Below the pieces are notes generated by a model. The model made no database searches. It was not told where the DNA came from and was given only the letters and a program-made list of their open reading frames with translations. The position numbers and the translations under genes were made by a program. From Adineta vaga (taxonomy: Eukaryota; Rotifera), in NCBI GenBank assembly GCA_021613535.1, contig CP075492.1:18042001-18106000 (forward strand): a stretch of DNA of 64,000 nt, in the 5' to 3' direction. Positions 22,401-34,192 of this stretch are shown here, in pieces (positions within the stretch are counted from its first letter, which is position 1; every line of letters begins with the position of its first letter).

Positions 22401-24113
22401 AAAATGAAGGTCAATGTATACCTACCAATGAATATACAATATCGGAAAAAAAATTCATATGTATTTGTTTAAAAGGTTTTAGTGGAGAGAGATGTGAAAT
22501 ATCTGATACAATCATTACTGTATTATTTGATAAAGATATTGTTTTACCTCAATCAATATTCTTTCATTTTATTCGACAGATCGATCATACTGCACCTGAG
22601 AATGGTTCGACATTTAAATCAATTATTACTAATCAAAGATCAGTGACTGTTAAATGGTCACGCCCATTTCATGTTGTTTTTGTTGAACTACCTGATAAAA
22701 CATTTCATTTGATTACAATTCAAAAAATTTACAATCAATCAACAACTATTATTCAAACAATTAGTTTATTGAATCGTTGTAGACATACAAGACAATTATT
22801 TAATGAAACTATTATAAAATATCATCTTCTTCGTCGTATTAAATATTATCATTTACCATGTCAAATACATTCACCACAATTGACTTGTTTTTATGATGAT
22901 ATTCATTTTTGTTTATGTACAAATTTTAGTCGTCAAAGAATAGCTAATTGTTTTGAATTTAATCATACAATAAAACATGATTGTTTTGGTAAAAGTAATT
23001 GTGAAAATGAAGGTCAAAGTTTACAAGATAAAGCTATATGTCCACAAACATCGATATGTGTTTGTCGAGCATGTTTTCATGGAGTTCGTTGTCAATTTAG
23101 TTCACATTTATTTGGTCTTTCACTTGATGCTGTATTAGGATATCATATTCAACCACATATTGATATACGATATCAACCATCTATTGTACAAATCAGTGTA
23201 GCAATAACTATACTTTTAATCCTAGTAGGATTAGTTAATGGTATACTTTGCATATTAACATTTAAGAACAAAGAAGGAAATGAAATGGGTTCGGATTTGT
23301 ATCTATTAGGTTTATCAGTGGGTACTCTAATTATTACAATTCTATTTGCATTAAAATTCTGGATACTTTTCATAGCACAACAAACTTATATGACCAATCG
23401 ATCTTTTCTAACATTTCAATGTTTATCAATGGACTTTTTACTTCAAATAGGTCTTAATATGACTCAATGGTTACATGCATGTGTAGCCATCGATCGAATC
23501 TGTGTTGTAATGGAAGGAATAAAGTTTAATAAGAAAAAAAGTTTAAAAAAAAGCTAAATATATGATGATAATTCTTCTCATTATAATCATTGGTACATTT
23601 ATTCATGATCCGTTTCATCGACGATTGATATATGATAATGATAATAATAACGAGAACAACAACAAACGAATTTGGTGTATTGTTACTTATTCATCTGCTT
23701 TTCAACTATTTAATTCAACAATAAATATATTTCATTGTATTATTCCATTTATTATTACTGTGATTTCCGGACCAATTATCATTACAGTACTTGTTCGACA
23801 ACAATTACAGATCCATCCTAAACAAAATTATCGAAATCTAATAAGTGAACAATTTCAAGAACATCGTCATCTATTCATAACTCCATTTATTCTATTAATT
23901 CTTGGTATGCCTCGTTTAATCATTTCATTCATTGCAGGTTGTATTAAATCAAATGATAATCTATGGTTATTGCTTATCGGATATTTTGTTTCATTCATCC
24001 CATCAATGCTTACTTATATTGTATTTGTTTATTCATCAAAATTATATAAACAAAGATTTCTAAAGAATATCAAGCAATATCAACGAATGATACAAACAAT
24101 ATTACATCTCTAA
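19454..24113 (+). pseudogene. LDLa/EGF-repeat 7TM receptor, disabled paralogue of the gene at 25151-30169
   Basis: One frame runs from 19454 (MLPMRTLFYLILLHLVIG, a signal peptide) to 23557, interrupted by TAA at 19958-19960 and TGA at 19997-19999. Across these stops the frame stays homologous to the intact paralogue (CLDWSDICDG against CLDWRDICDG). LDL-receptor class A modules follow (CISKHRVCDSMKDCDYGDDE, TRCDGIWNCFNGADEIDC), then EGF-like modules (CQCNQGWSGQYC, CICLKGFSGERCE) and a 7TM bundle starting near 23185. At about 23540-23558 a run of A shifts the frame. The remaining TM segments continue in the next frame at 23562-24113. Three disablements in otherwise well preserved sequence suggest recent loss, or in part assembly error at the poly-A. 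Confidence 0.8.
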
Positions 24114-24480
24114 TCTGACAGGTTAGTAAAAAAAAGGAGAAAAATCTCATTATGCAAATAATAAGAAAGTGTATAATAAGGCGATATGTTCTTTTAGATT
24201 AGCTTGTTGAGGATCGAATCTCAACAACACGAAGAACAATAATCGATGATTTTTTGCTTTTTGTCTTGTATAGCATAACATTGATTATTGCTTTGATTTT
24301 TATGCCGCGATCATTAATAAATATCATGTTACTAACAGAATAATAACCTTCTTCCATCATAGATGATCAATTAGATATTTATTTAAGGGTGTACGATGTG
24401 GGCGTCTTTTCTGCATCCCCTCCCCCCCCAGTCTCAGTTATTTAGTTACAATCGCTTATAGTATGAATGTTAAGTGACAG
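24114..24480. other. Intergenic, no feature seen
   Basis: AT-rich, with a short C run near 24417-24430. No coding pattern. Confidence 0.4.
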
Positions 24481-24732
24481 TATCATACAGCTTCTGTATT
24501 AACAAACGATAAAGTATTATGGTCACCAATGGATAGTTTTGGTGGTAAGATATATGATAGTGCTGAATTATATGATTCAGTAAAAGATATTTGGATAGAA
24601 ACTGATAGAATGGCAAATAAAAGACATAATCATATTGGAGTTTTATTGAACAATAGAAAAGTATTCACAAGTGGTGGATTTGATGGTACTAGTGCTTTCA
24701 AAAATACAGAGTTATATGATCCATATCAATGA
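24481..24732 (+). pseudogene. Kelch-repeat gene fragment
   Basis: An open stretch with no start of its own reads YHTASVLTNDKVLW, then DSAELYDSVKDIWIETDRM, KRHNHIGVLLNNRKVFTSGG and NTELYDP before TGA. This is about one and a half kelch blades of the galactose-oxidase type (AELYDPxTxxW, then VLVTGG). Neither a signal nor further blades are found on either side. A hairpin element lies 30 bp downstream. It is a relic between the two receptor paralogues. Confidence 0.7.
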
Positions 24733-24762
24733 AAATGTGGACAATTGCAGATAATAAACGCG

Positions 24763-24816
24763 AATTGAGGGTGGGTGTGAGTGTGGTAAAGAAAATAACA
24801 CTCAGACATCCCCAAG
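24763..24816. repeat. Telomere-like hairpin element, degenerate
   Basis: AATTGAGGGTGGGTGTGAGT faces ACACTCAGACATCCCCAAG across about 15 bp. Confidence 0.6.
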
Positions 24817-24968
24817 CTCTCCATTAGTTTCAACAAGCAATCACAATTCAAGAATTAAATTTTGCCAATAATGATGACCTTGCTATTAAACTTGTTTAGT
24901 ATCAAATGGGAGATTCATATTGTCGTTTGAACACAATTTGATAAAATATCGATACTGATGATGATATA

Positions 24969-25092
24969 GATCTTGAGGGTGTGGGTGTAGCTGTGAGTGG
25001 AGAAGAGATACCCACACCTACCATCTTGAGGGTGTGGGTGAGGGTGTGGGGAAAGAAAAGATACTTTGACCAACAACCACCCACATCCTGAC
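24969..25092. repeat. Two adjacent telomere-like hairpins
   Basis: First copy: ATCTTGAGGGTGTGGGTG, spacer, ACCCACACCTACCATC. Second copy begins at once with ATCTTGAGGGTGTGGGTG and ends CAACCACCCACATCCTGA. The pair sits just beyond the 3' end of the intact receptor gene. Confidence 0.7.
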
Positions 25093-25150
25093 TAGAAAAA
25101 TGAATGTATTGAAGGTTGTGCAATGATATGACTTAGTTGTTCGAAGGAAA

Positions 25151-28100
25151 CTATGTCACTGTTGTGGATGGTACGAAATGTTTTTTCTTTAATTTCGTTA
25201 AAATGAATCGAAAAATGAACATTTTCGATAAATTTGTTGTTTGAAATTCTTTCAAATAATTTGTAGATGGTAAAACAAATAGAACAAAACCGAGTGTTTG
25301 TGGTGCATAAGCAACAAGATAAGCGATGAGTAAGAGATGTTTTTGCCATAATGATAAATCTACACATGAAAAACTAAATGAAAAAATTGATTGCGGTAAA
25401 CCACTGATGATAATGACTAATGGAACGATATACATTTCTTTTTGATTTTGAAATTGTCGTTGAAGATATTTGATAAATGTTTCCGAGTTATTTGTTGCAC
25501 GAGAACGACTACGTGCAGCTAATACAATCAATACAGTTATTGATAAGATTTGAATAAAAAATGGAATAATATAATGAAGAATGACAGTAATACGTTCATA
25601 GGTTGATACAATCGATGGATAACTGACAATACAAGCCGATTCTCCACTTGGATCTTTAATATAGAAGAATAATTCATGAATATCCATAACTGCAACAATA
25701 ATTAATGTCAGTAAACTTATGATTATCGTAAGACGAATATTTTTAAGTAAAGTTGAAAAAGGTAATAAGATACAACACATACGTATTATCGCAACCCAAC
25801 TAATCAACCAAAATGAACATCGAATAGTCGTCGAAAGTGCATACGAGATAATTTTACATAAAATATTATTCATTAAAAAATTCAAAATTATTTGAAGACT
25901 TTTGAAAATTAATGAAAATAATGTCAATTGACTAACTACTGAAAAGAAAAGAAGATAAATTCCAACGTTTGTTTTTCGTAAATTTGGTTGACTAAATGTA
26001 ATTAATGTTGCATAATTAGTTATTCCACCAAAAATAAACATCAGAAAAACCATAATACAATAGATTATTTGATAAACATGAGAAACGCGAAGAAGAGCTG
26101 AATGAAGTGTAAAACTTAATCCATCATCAATAAATTGACATAATCGACCCGAACGACATGTTGGACAAAGACAAAGATAATTATCTGTATGTAAACGATT
26201 TTCAATTAAACATTGACCATCAGCATAACAGAATGAACATCGTTCAATATTATGATCATAATTAAAACATTCCACACGATAATGATCTTCATCGCAAATG
26301 CATAAAAAATTATGATCATAAAAGCAGATTAAACTTGAATTCTTTCGACAAAGATGATGATACTTATATGCATGAATTTCATACTCATTTTTTGGAAATA
26401 ACATACGAACATTTATGCAACGATTAATTTCACTCATTTTTGTTGCAGCATTAACAGACGCGGGATTGTTCTGTAATGAAATAATGTGAATACTAACTTG
26501 ATTAATATCGATGTATTGTTTAGCTAAGATAATGTCAGGTGGTTTGATTTCACTTTGAAAATCGGTCAGTTGACTAGGAAGTCGTTGGTAGACACGTTGG
26601 GAAATTAAAATCAGTTTTAATGTAGAGAGATCTATTCGAAAATATTGAATAATTATCGCTTTATATTCAACAGTTACATTGACAGAGAAAGAAATTATTT
26701 GTTTTAATAATTCACATCGTTTTCCATAGTATAAATTGGTACACATACAATAATATTCAGTTGGTCTAATTGAAGTGAGACAAGTACCATTATTTTTACA
26801 AGGATTTTGATTACACTGATCGTATAAAAGTTCACATCGGTAACCATAACGTTCTGACGAACAAATACAGTATACAGATCGATAACTTCGTCGATACAAT
26901 GCATTTCCGAAACAATAACTTTGATTAGAACTATGATTGAACGAAGAACAAATGTAATTATATGGTGGATTGAAAAGTTGATGACATTGATAATGCTTTT
27001 CACAGGGATTGTTTGAACATGGATTGTACATATTGTCAGTGTTATTTAAACGCAGAATTTTAGCAAGACGAAATGACGGAAGATAATCGAAATAGATCGG
27101 ATATTTCCATATGCCAATAAACAATGGTTTTGCATTTTCATTTAATTCATAAGCTTCAATTTGAACTGAATAAGGCTGTTCATTGATAATGTTTGATCGA
27201 TTGAAGTATCGCTGTCGTTTTCTTTCCAGCGATGTATTCGTTCGCGAATAAAGAAAACGAATGATTTGTTTCTTTGGACTGGTGATTTCAATAGCTGGTC
27301 GGACATGAAATTCTTTCATAGAAAAAGTTTCATTCTCATATAAAAGTATAACAAGCATTTTTAATACCGTTGTTGAATTTGTATCAATCGTATAGTTAGA
27401 ATTCGAAAGATTTAAACTAAGAATAACAGTGAATTGATCACTATAAAATTGACATTTGTCACCATAATATTGTTCAGGACAAAAGCAAACAATTGAATCA
27501 TTGTATGTATAGATGCCAACACCACGATTACATAGGTAAGCAATCGGCGAAGATATATTGTTGACTATATGGATACTTTTGACAGTTTTTGACATTGTAG
27601 AGTTGTGTATACTGATGTTTGATATTGTTTTTATTGCGTAAGCAAACGTTGGTAGATTCAAGTACTTTAGAACCATCGTAGCAATGTTTTTTTTCTGAAT
27701 GCGATAATTACTTTCAATAGTTTTACGTTCGACATTTGGAATTTGACAATAATATTCATCTTCTCCATGTAAACAGTCTGACTCCTCATTACACCATCCT
27801 TCTTCAATACAAGTCCCATTCCAACACTGAAAATCATTACCATGATTACAGCCATTAGGCTCTTCTGAACCAATGCACATTTGTTGATCATCAGTGATAT
27901 TGGGACATCTGATGATACAAACATCATAAAAGTCAATGCAAGTTTTAGTCGACAGACATTGGAAGGCGTATCCAAGCATATGTCTCTGGCTGCAATATTC
28001 CATTGTGTTTCGTTCGTCCATAGCACCCAAGCAATCAGGATGACCATCGCCAACTTTTTTCAAACTGATACACGGACGTGATTGATTAGTGTTGGTTAAT

Positions 28101-30169
28101 AAATGAGAAGAATTAAGTGGAAAACATGGAAGTTCTGTGTTGAAATTGCAAATATTCCAAAATGGTTTCTCATCATAACGTGTTTGAAAATTTTCTTGTA
28201 AAATAGAACTATTGATTAGATTGCTATTATGTGACGATAATGAGTAATTAGTAAAGAACATTCCTTGTTCGTCTGAAGCATCCGAGCAATCCCATTCTCC
28301 ATCTAGAACCCAAGTAACATCAATACATTGTCCTGAATGACATTGCCACTGATCTTTAGAGCAGATCCACCAATCTTTACAAATATTACGATCTTCATCT
28401 GTTTGTAATTCCACGTCCCAAAATGTATTACAATATGCACGAAACGACAGATTTTCCACAAACTGAGATACTTGGTCAATTTTCCATGAATTTGTAATGT
28501 ATTGTCTAAGCATTGCGCGATCACTGTTGTATCTACTATCGTAATTTAATTTTGACAGAAGTATTTCATCATAATTATTGTTGCAATCTTGTATATTATC
28601 ATTGAAAAAGCTGATAGGTAAACATGTTGGCTGTTCGGAAGAACATCGAAAACGATGTCGCCGCATTCTTAAACATGTCTTCAATACTAAATTTCTATGG
28701 ATCTCGGCTTCGTCCATCCGATCTGCGCAATCAACAAATCCATCTGCTATGCGATACGCGGAGATACATTCTTTCGTACGATTACATACGTCAATGACAT
28801 TATATGATTGATTTGTGAATGTTTGAGAGTCATTGTAACAAAATTGATCATAACCATCTCCAAAAATGGAAGAATTCATTGCTTGAGACATACATATAAA
28901 TTGTTCCCAACCATAAAGAGATTGAACTGTAAAATCTGACATATTCGTGCTGTAATGTTGGATTAGATATTGTCGACATTTAATAGTTGCATTGAGCATG
29001 ATAAAATCAACTGTATAGTCGTCTTCCCATGAACACCGCTCGATGTTATAAAAATGATACATATAAGGACCAATTATTGAACCTGTAGGATATTGAATAA
29101 ATGATGAATGACAATAATTTCTTAGCTGTTCAACATAGTCGTTGCCAATATTCATAGAAACACAATTCTTTTCTGCTCCACTCGAAAGAGCACATTTCAA
29201 GAAATAGATGCATAGTTCAGTATCGGTTTGGTTTAAAACATTGACCTCCTGATAATCGTAGCCTGAATAACATCTGCCATTGGGTAAAGTCCATTGTGCA
29301 TCGAGGCTATGGGTTTCGCACATGTAATATTGCTCACGATAACTTTTACATGTTTCTGCCATACTCGGGGACCTCTGGAAAGCTAGACGATTGTTAATGC
29401 ATTGCCCATCGCCACAAGAATATTGAAATCTTAAACACACGCGATCATCACATTCCATACTAGCTTGCTGAAATGTACAATCAAAATCAGCCTTATAGCC
29501 AATTTCATCTGTCATATCCATACAATCATAATCACCATCAAGAAAATATTCATCAGGTATACACATTCCATTCACACATCGATATTCATCATCATCTTCA
29601 CATTCATTAAATTCCAATTTATCACAATTTTCTTCATCATAACCGAACATACATTGTTGAACGCCATCACAAATATCTCGCCAATCAAGACACAATAGAC
29701 CTGAATCACATGTTAATGTTTTATAACATAAAATATCACCATATATCTGCATGTCATTGTCATTCTTCTTTCTCTCTTCTAATTCCCATTGAAGTGTTTC
29801 TTCGAATGTCGTACCCATTGGTAACATATATTCACAATGTCTTCCGAACGATTGCCTATTTGTACATTCACATATGTACTTATTGTGTTCGTTAGTCATA
29901 TAATTCCAGTTATGTAGAATAAAACTCGTATTGATGGAATTACTCATCAATGAAGTGAATGCATGAATTTTACCATCATTATAGCAGTACTGTGTATCAT
30001 TATCTCGTTGTAGAACGATTGGCTCATTTGGACGACGGCAATATAGAAGATCTTGATGATATATACAATCATAAAATTCTGCTGTTAAACTATCTTCAGT
30101 ATGATAGATGTAAACATGTGTTTGAGCAATAGATAAAAGAAATATTATATGTACTGTTTGTATCAGCAT
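25151..30169 (-). CDS. Large LDLa/EGF-repeat 7TM receptor
   Basis: An uninterrupted 1672-codon frame. Residues 1-18 are a signal peptide (MLIQTVHIIFLLSIAQT). The ectodomain contains roughly nine LDL-receptor class A modules with the Ca-binding acidic box, for example CLDWRDICDG, DGDYDCMDMTDE, LDGEWDCSDASDE and ESDCLHGEDEYYC. EGF-like modules follow, for example CFCPEQYYGDKC and CMCTNLYYGKRCE. The last 315 residues hold seven TM segments (about 1363-1640), with LLRVSHVYQIIYCIM as TM1, a cytoplasmic loop rich in Arg/Ser and a short tail. This joins an LDLa ectodomain to a rhodopsin-type bundle, reminiscent of RXFP receptors and the snail GRL101, but with EGF modules and no leucine-rich repeats. 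Its ligand is unknown. A pseudogene copy lies tail to tail on the plus strand. Confidence 0.88.
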   Translation of the reverse strand: MLIQTVHIIFLLSIAQTHVYIYHTEDSLTAEFYDCIYHQDLLYCRRPNEPIVLQRDNDTQYCYNDGKIHAFTSLMSNSINTSFILHNWNYMTNEHNKYICECTNRQSFGRHCEYMLPMGTTFEETLQWELEERKKNDNDMQIYGDILCYKTLTCDSGLLCLDWRDICDGVQQCMFGYDEENCDKLEFNECEDDDEYRCVNGMCIPDEYFLDGDYDCMDMTDEIGYKADFDCTFQQASMECDDRVCLRFQYSCGDGQCINNRLAFQRSPSMAETCKSYREQYYMCETHSLDAQWTLPNGRCYSGYDYQEVNVLNQTDTELCIYFLKCALSSGAEKNCVSMNIGNDYVEQLRNYCHSSFIQYPTGSIIGPYMYHFYNIERCSWEDDYTVDFIMLNATIKCRQYLIQHYSTNMSDFTVQSLYGWEQFICMSQAMNSSIFGDGYDQFCYNDSQTFTNQSYNVIDVCNRTKECISAYRIADGFVDCADRMDEAEIHRNLVLKTCLRMRRHRFRCSSEQPTCLPISFFNDNIQDCNNNYDEILLSKLNYDSRYNSDRAMLRQYITNSWKIDQVSQFVENLSFRAYCNTFWDVELQTDEDRNICKDWWICSKDQWQCHSGQCIDVTWVLDGEWDCSDASDEQGMFFTNYSLSSHNSNLINSSILQENFQTRYDEKPFWNICNFNTELPCFPLNSSHLLTNTNQSRPCISLKKVGDGHPDCLGAMDERNTMEYCSQRHMLGYAFQCLSTKTCIDFYDVCIIRCPNITDDQQMCIGSEEPNGCNHGNDFQCWNGTCIEEGWCNEESDCLHGEDEYYCQIPNVERKTIESNYRIQKKNIATMVLKYLNLPTFAYAIKTISNISIHNSTMSKTVKSIHIVNNISSPIAYLCNRGVGIYTYNDSIVCFCPEQYYGDKCQFYSDQFTVILSLNLSNSNYTIDTNSTTVLKMLVILLYENETFSMKEFHVRPAIEITSPKKQIIRFLYSRTNTSLERKRQRYFNRSNIINEQPYSVQIEAYELNENAKPLFIGIWKYPIYFDYLPSFRLAKILRLNNTDNMYNPCSNNPCEKHYQCHQLFNPPYNYICSSFNHSSNQSYCFGNALYRRSYRSVYCICSSERYGYRCELLYDQCNQNPCKNNGTCLTSIRPTEYYCMCTNLYYGKRCELLKQIISFSVNVTVEYKAIIIQYFRIDLSTLKLILISQRVYQRLPSQLTDFQSEIKPPDIILAKQYIDINQVSIHIISLQNNPASVNAATKMSEINRCINVRMLFPKNEYEIHAYKYHHLCRKNSSLICFYDHNFLCICDEDHYRVECFNYDHNIERCSFCYADGQCLIENRLHTDNYLCLCPTCRSGRLCQFIDDGLSFTLHSALLRVSHVYQIIYCIMVFLMFIFGGITNYATLITFSQPNLRKTNVGIYLLFFSVVSQLTLFSLIFKSLQIILNFLMNNILCKIISYALSTTIRCSFWLISWVAIIRMCCILLPFSTLLKNIRLTIIISLLTLIIVAVMDIHELFFYIKDPSGESACIVSYPSIVSTYERITVILHYIIPFFIQILSITVLIVLAARSRSRATNNSETFIKYLQRQFQNQKEMYIVPLVIIISGLPQSIFSFSFSCVDLSLWQKHLLLIAYLVAYAPQTLGFVLFVLPSTNYLKEFQTTNLSKMFIFRFILTKLKKKHFVPSTTVT

Positions 30170-30458
30170 AATTTCTAGTATTCAAATCTGTCAGAAAAAC
30201 TTTATGAATAATATTCTTTTATTGTTACAGTTTACTGTTATTTTATTTATCAATTTTTTTCACCTATTTATCACGTTGAACTCATAGAAATATATTTAGT
30301 TTCAAGTTACCTATTGTGTACACACGTTTATAAAATACAATGTAGAAAAGGTCAGAAAAATTAGTACCAAATTCGAGTATTTTTTCTCTCTAAAAAATTA
30401 TGCTGGTAAAAAAATTCAATGTTTTCTAAAGCATCTAGAAAACTCAATATGTGATTCT
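30170..30458. other. Upstream region of the receptor gene
   Basis: AT-rich. No confident promoter motif or coding pattern. Confidence 0.35.
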
Positions 30459-30530
30459 TGATCTTGATGGTGTGGGTGTGGGCGTGGGTGAGAGAAGAAA
30501 GTACACCCACCCACCCACACCCTAACAGAT
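30459..30530. repeat. Telomere-like hairpin element
   Basis: ATCTTGATGGTGTGGGTGTG, then GGCGTGGGTG, faces CACCCACCCACCCACACCCT across about 15 bp. Confidence 0.72.
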
Positions 30531-30870
30531 GCACATGAGTGTTGAATTTCAGCTCTTATCTATCAAATGTGTCTTCTTTTCTTCTAAACGATAAGAATCA
30601 ACAAAAAGTCCTCATTTCAAAACAATATATAGGTCAAAGAAATAGGTCACTAGATCGAAAGAAAGTATACCGACTTTCCAAAGATTTTTTTCATATAGTT
30701 TTGTGATAAATTATAAGTTGAGTAGTCACAATCATGGGATAGAATGAGAAGATTAATTCATTGCAAATAAAAGAAAAAAGTGTCTGTCATCACTTTAAAC
30801 TGATAAGATTCTCGTGTTGAAAAAGATATGAAAATAAATTCTCGTCATTTTATTCAACAATTTCATTATA
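30531..30870. other. Intergenic, no feature seen
   Basis: AT-rich. Immediately upstream of the secreted-protein gene that starts at 30871. Confidence 0.4.
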
Positions 30871-31940
30871 ATGTTGATTCTACCTATTCTTCTGTTCTTA
30901 CAATGCATTGTCTTAACAATATCAACTTCATACTTTGCTATTCAACCAATACAACGAGGGTATAGAATTATACATTGTTCTTATATATTCTATTTATTCT
31001 ATTTTATAGACCTCCATATGTTGGTACTATCGATACATTTGATCCTCAATCATTATCACTTAATTTTTATTCAAATTTTTCATTTTATCTTCCCCCAATT
31101 AATCAAACAGATTTTTATTGGTTTAGTCCAGGTCCTGTTGTTGTTATAGACAAGAATCAATCAACAATCATAACAGCTCTTCAAGCTATTGATACTAACA
31201 CACCATTACATTTATTTCGATATAATATTCCAACAAAAACCTATATCCAAAGTTCATGGATGATAAATCATTCAAATTTTGATTATTTACATTATGATTC
31301 ACATCGTCAACGTTTATTTGGTTTACGTGAAGTTAATATATCTGTACTTGTTCTTGAAGAATATAATACAGCAACATTAAATTTTGTTCAACAATATACA
31401 CAATTAGATCGCTCAAAATACGGATATCCTCCTCAAGTATCAATATTTGATCAAGATGAAAATTGGATTATTGATATTCGAATAGCAGTTAAAACTCCTA
31501 ATTCTATTTATTTTATGAAAATGGATTTAAATCTTGTTGGAAAAAGTGATAATATTGTTACTGATTATCATAAAATATCAAAACATGGTTCACTTATTTC
31601 AATGACATATGATATTAAAACAAAACGTGCATTTGTTTTATGGAATATTGATACAATTAAAACAAATCTTGTTATGACTTATATGGATCCTCATACAGGT
31701 GAATTTCATCAAGAAAAACCATTTTTTAAAGCACAAGGATTATGGTACATTAATAATATTCAAGATCTTTTTGATGAATCAACTCGTCAAATATTATTTT
31801 TTATACAATTATCTGATTTACCAGCTTCACAAAGTGATGCATATATTATTCAAGTAGATTTTGATACAATGAAAATCATAAAACAAACACGAATTTATCC
31901 GAACTTTTTGCCTATTCAATGGAGTTTTTTTTGTTTGTGA
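30871..31940 (+). CDS. Secreted protein of unknown function, two exons
   Basis: Exons 30871-30959 and 31010-31940 join in phase 2 across a 50 bp GT-AG intron (CGAGG|GTATAG ... TTATAG|ACC) and encode 339 residues. Residues 1-22 are a signal peptide (MLILPILLFLQCIVL). The mature part is rich in aromatic residues and beta-strand-like segments separated by turns (FSPGPVVVIDKNQ, HYDSHRQRLFGLRE, TYDIKTKRAFVLW), compatible with a beta-propeller. No family signature, TM segment or catalytic motif is visible, and it has few cysteines. Without the splice, the second exon would start in mid-protein, so the two-exon model is preferred. Confidence 0.7.
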
Positions 31941-32782
31941 TTGATTCATTCGAACATAGAATTCAACAATTATTTCTTTGTCAGAAATTGTTAATCCATC
32001 AAATAATTCTCTATCTAAATAAATGTTGTTCGATTAATAGCTTCTTTACCAAGAAATTCAGTAGTATAATTAGTCAGTAGATAAGTAATAGCGACGTTCA
32101 TTCAGTTTTTAATTAATCTTGAGTGAGTATAGTATAGTTGAAGTTAAAAAAAAGAAAAAGAAAAGTAAAGTATTATGTAGCAAGTCAAGTACATTTGTCA
32201 TATTGTGTTAACAAAATTTTTAACATTGAAACAATTCATCTAATGATAAAAATCACCCAGTAAAAAGACAAAGATTCTGAATTTTTGATATTATTTATAG
32301 TTTACTATATATTCTTTTATATAATTATATTTTTCTCGTTGATTTAGTTGTTATTCATCTGACAAAAAAGTTTTTCTTCTGAATTATCAAGTATAGAAGT
32401 CAATTTATTTTTAATTAAAATAATAGAATACTTTCTCGTTTTTTCTTTCTATAGCATTTTGATAATTATTTTTTTCAATCTTACTGATGAATGTCAATCC
32501 GAAATAGTTCTTCTTTTATTTTAATGATAGATCAGAAAACCTTATAAGAACTAATGAAAATTTGTAAGTTCTATCTGTTATAGTACAAAAGGACTCGCAG
32601 ATCATATAGTTCCATTTGTGGATAATACCATTCGAACAGTTATTCTAAGCCAAATTTGAACTTGAGATTATCGTATTCTGGATAATTATAATTTAAAATT
32701 TTGTATCGTTTAGATTTATTAAAAAATCCTTTGTTCGATCTATTTTAGTTCAGTTTCGTCTACGAATTGCAATTTTTTCAAA
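31941..32782. other. Intergenic, no feature seen
   Basis: Very AT-rich with many short runs. No coding pattern. Confidence 0.45.
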
Positions 32783-32959
32783 ATGATAATTGTTAGCTTT
32801 GTGTTGATCTTCTGTATCTTATCTCAATTATATATGTCACCATATTTAGAAATATTGATTCATTCTTCCAGTCTAAAAATTCCTTTGATGAAACTTAAAA
32901 TAGATGCACGAATTTTATATGATCACATGAAAAAGAAAATAATTAATAGATTAAAATGA
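32783..32959 (+). CDS. Possible small secreted peptide, 58 residues
   Basis: ATG at 32783 opens MIIVSFVLIFCILSQLYM, a convincing signal-peptide-like start, followed by a short mature part that ends in a basic amphipathic stretch (ARILYDHMKKKIINRLK) and TGA. There is no Cys-rich or dibasic-Gly pattern and no relative that I recognise. In AT-rich DNA such an ORF can arise by chance, so support is weak. Confidence 0.25.
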   Translation: MIIVSFVLIFCILSQLYMSPYLEILIHSSSLKIPLMKLKIDARILYDHMKKKIINRLK

Positions 32960-33181
32960 AGCAAATAGATATATTTATAAGAATGGACTTTGAAATAGTC
33001 ATCAATTTCAATCCAATTAGTGGAGTAGTTGAGCTGCTTATGATAATCAGTTTAAATTTGACTAATATCTCTTCCATAAGAATCTATTATTAAGATATAT
33101 TATTTTAAATCGTAAAATTCTAGATAAAAAAGTGAGACTCTTCTTGTTTTTAGGTATATTTTATTATACATTCACAACAAT

Positions 33182-34192
33182 ATGTCGACAGACTCTACAC
33201 TTATTCTTATTCAAAGAACGATTACTCGTTATGTATTCCCTTTAATTCTTGGACTTGGTAATGTCGGAAATTTGTGCCTGATGGGAATTTATTTACAAAA
33301 AAAGTTTCGAACAAATCCTTGTGCAATCTATCTAATAGCATCGTCATTTTTCTGTTTAATGGGTGCTAACTGGAGTATGATTCCACTTATATATTCACTA
33401 GATAATTACGATTTAGTAAATAATTCATTAGTATTTTGTCGTATTCGCGGTTATATCTTGCAAACTTGTGCACAATGTTTTCGTTATATATTGGTGTTAA
33501 GATGTGCTGATCGTTATGCTTTAGCTAACAATCGCGTATCTATTCGAGCATTAAGTCGACCACAAATTGCATATCGTGCTACTGTTGTTATTATAGGCAT
33601 TTGGAGTGTACTTTCTATTCAACTTCTTATTTGGGAAACTATCGAGAATGGACGATGTGGTGTATATGGACTTTTTGGACAGATATTCATTAGTTATCTT
33701 ACAATTTTTGGTGCCATACTACCTCTTCTACTAGTTACTATCTTGGGTATATTACTTATGAATAATTTACATAAGTTACACACACGAATTGATGCAATTA
33801 ACAGCAGTCATCGTTTAAATAAACGAGAGACATCATTAATGAGACTTGTGTTGGCAGAAGTCATTGTCTATATTATGTGCACATTCATGTTTCCAATAAT
33901 GCAAATCTATTACCAGATAACGACGAGCACGTCAATGAATAAATCTAATGAACAAAAGCAAATTGAATCGTTTCTTAATTTTATCTCTCAATCATTATTA
34001 TCATACTTGAATTATAACACAACATTCTACATTTATATTATTACATCGAAATCATTTCGAAATGAAATTAAACAAATAGTTGTGAAATGTATTCAAAAAT
34101 TAAAAAAAAATACAACGACTCATGAAACTGGATTAGTTCCTGTCGGCAGACGACAAACAGAACAACAGCCGCATATCATTACAGTTGTCTGA
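33182..34192 (+). CDS. Rhodopsin-like G-protein-coupled receptor
   Basis: A single-exon protein of 336 residues with seven hydrophobic segments. TM1 holds GLGNVGN (residues 24-30), matching the GN motif of class A receptors. TM3 is preceded by Cys86 and ends in an intact DRY (110-112). The second extracellular loop has a matching Cys (NGRCGVYG). TM7 lacks NPxxY and has YNTTFYIYI instead. The cytoplasmic tail is basic, then Gln/Thr-rich. The shape is that of the many lineage-specific peptide-type receptors of bdelloids. It is unlike the receptor at 6883-7938 in loop pattern, so the two are not recent duplicates. The ligand is unknown. Confidence 0.86.
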   Translation: MSTDSTLILIQRTITRYVFPLILGLGNVGNLCLMGIYLQKKFRTNPCAIYLIASSFFCLMGANWSMIPLIYSLDNYDLVNNSLVFCRIRGYILQTCAQCFRYILVLRCADRYALANNRVSIRALSRPQIAYRATVVIIGIWSVLSIQLLIWETIENGRCGVYGLFGQIFISYLTIFGAILPLLLVTILGILLMNNLHKLHTRIDAINSSHRLNKRETSLMRLVLAEVIVYIMCTFMFPIMQIYYQITTSTSMNKSNEQKQIESFLNFISQSLLSYLNYNTTFYIYIITSKSFRNEIKQIVVKCIQKLKKNTTTHETGLVPVGRRQTEQQPHIITVV

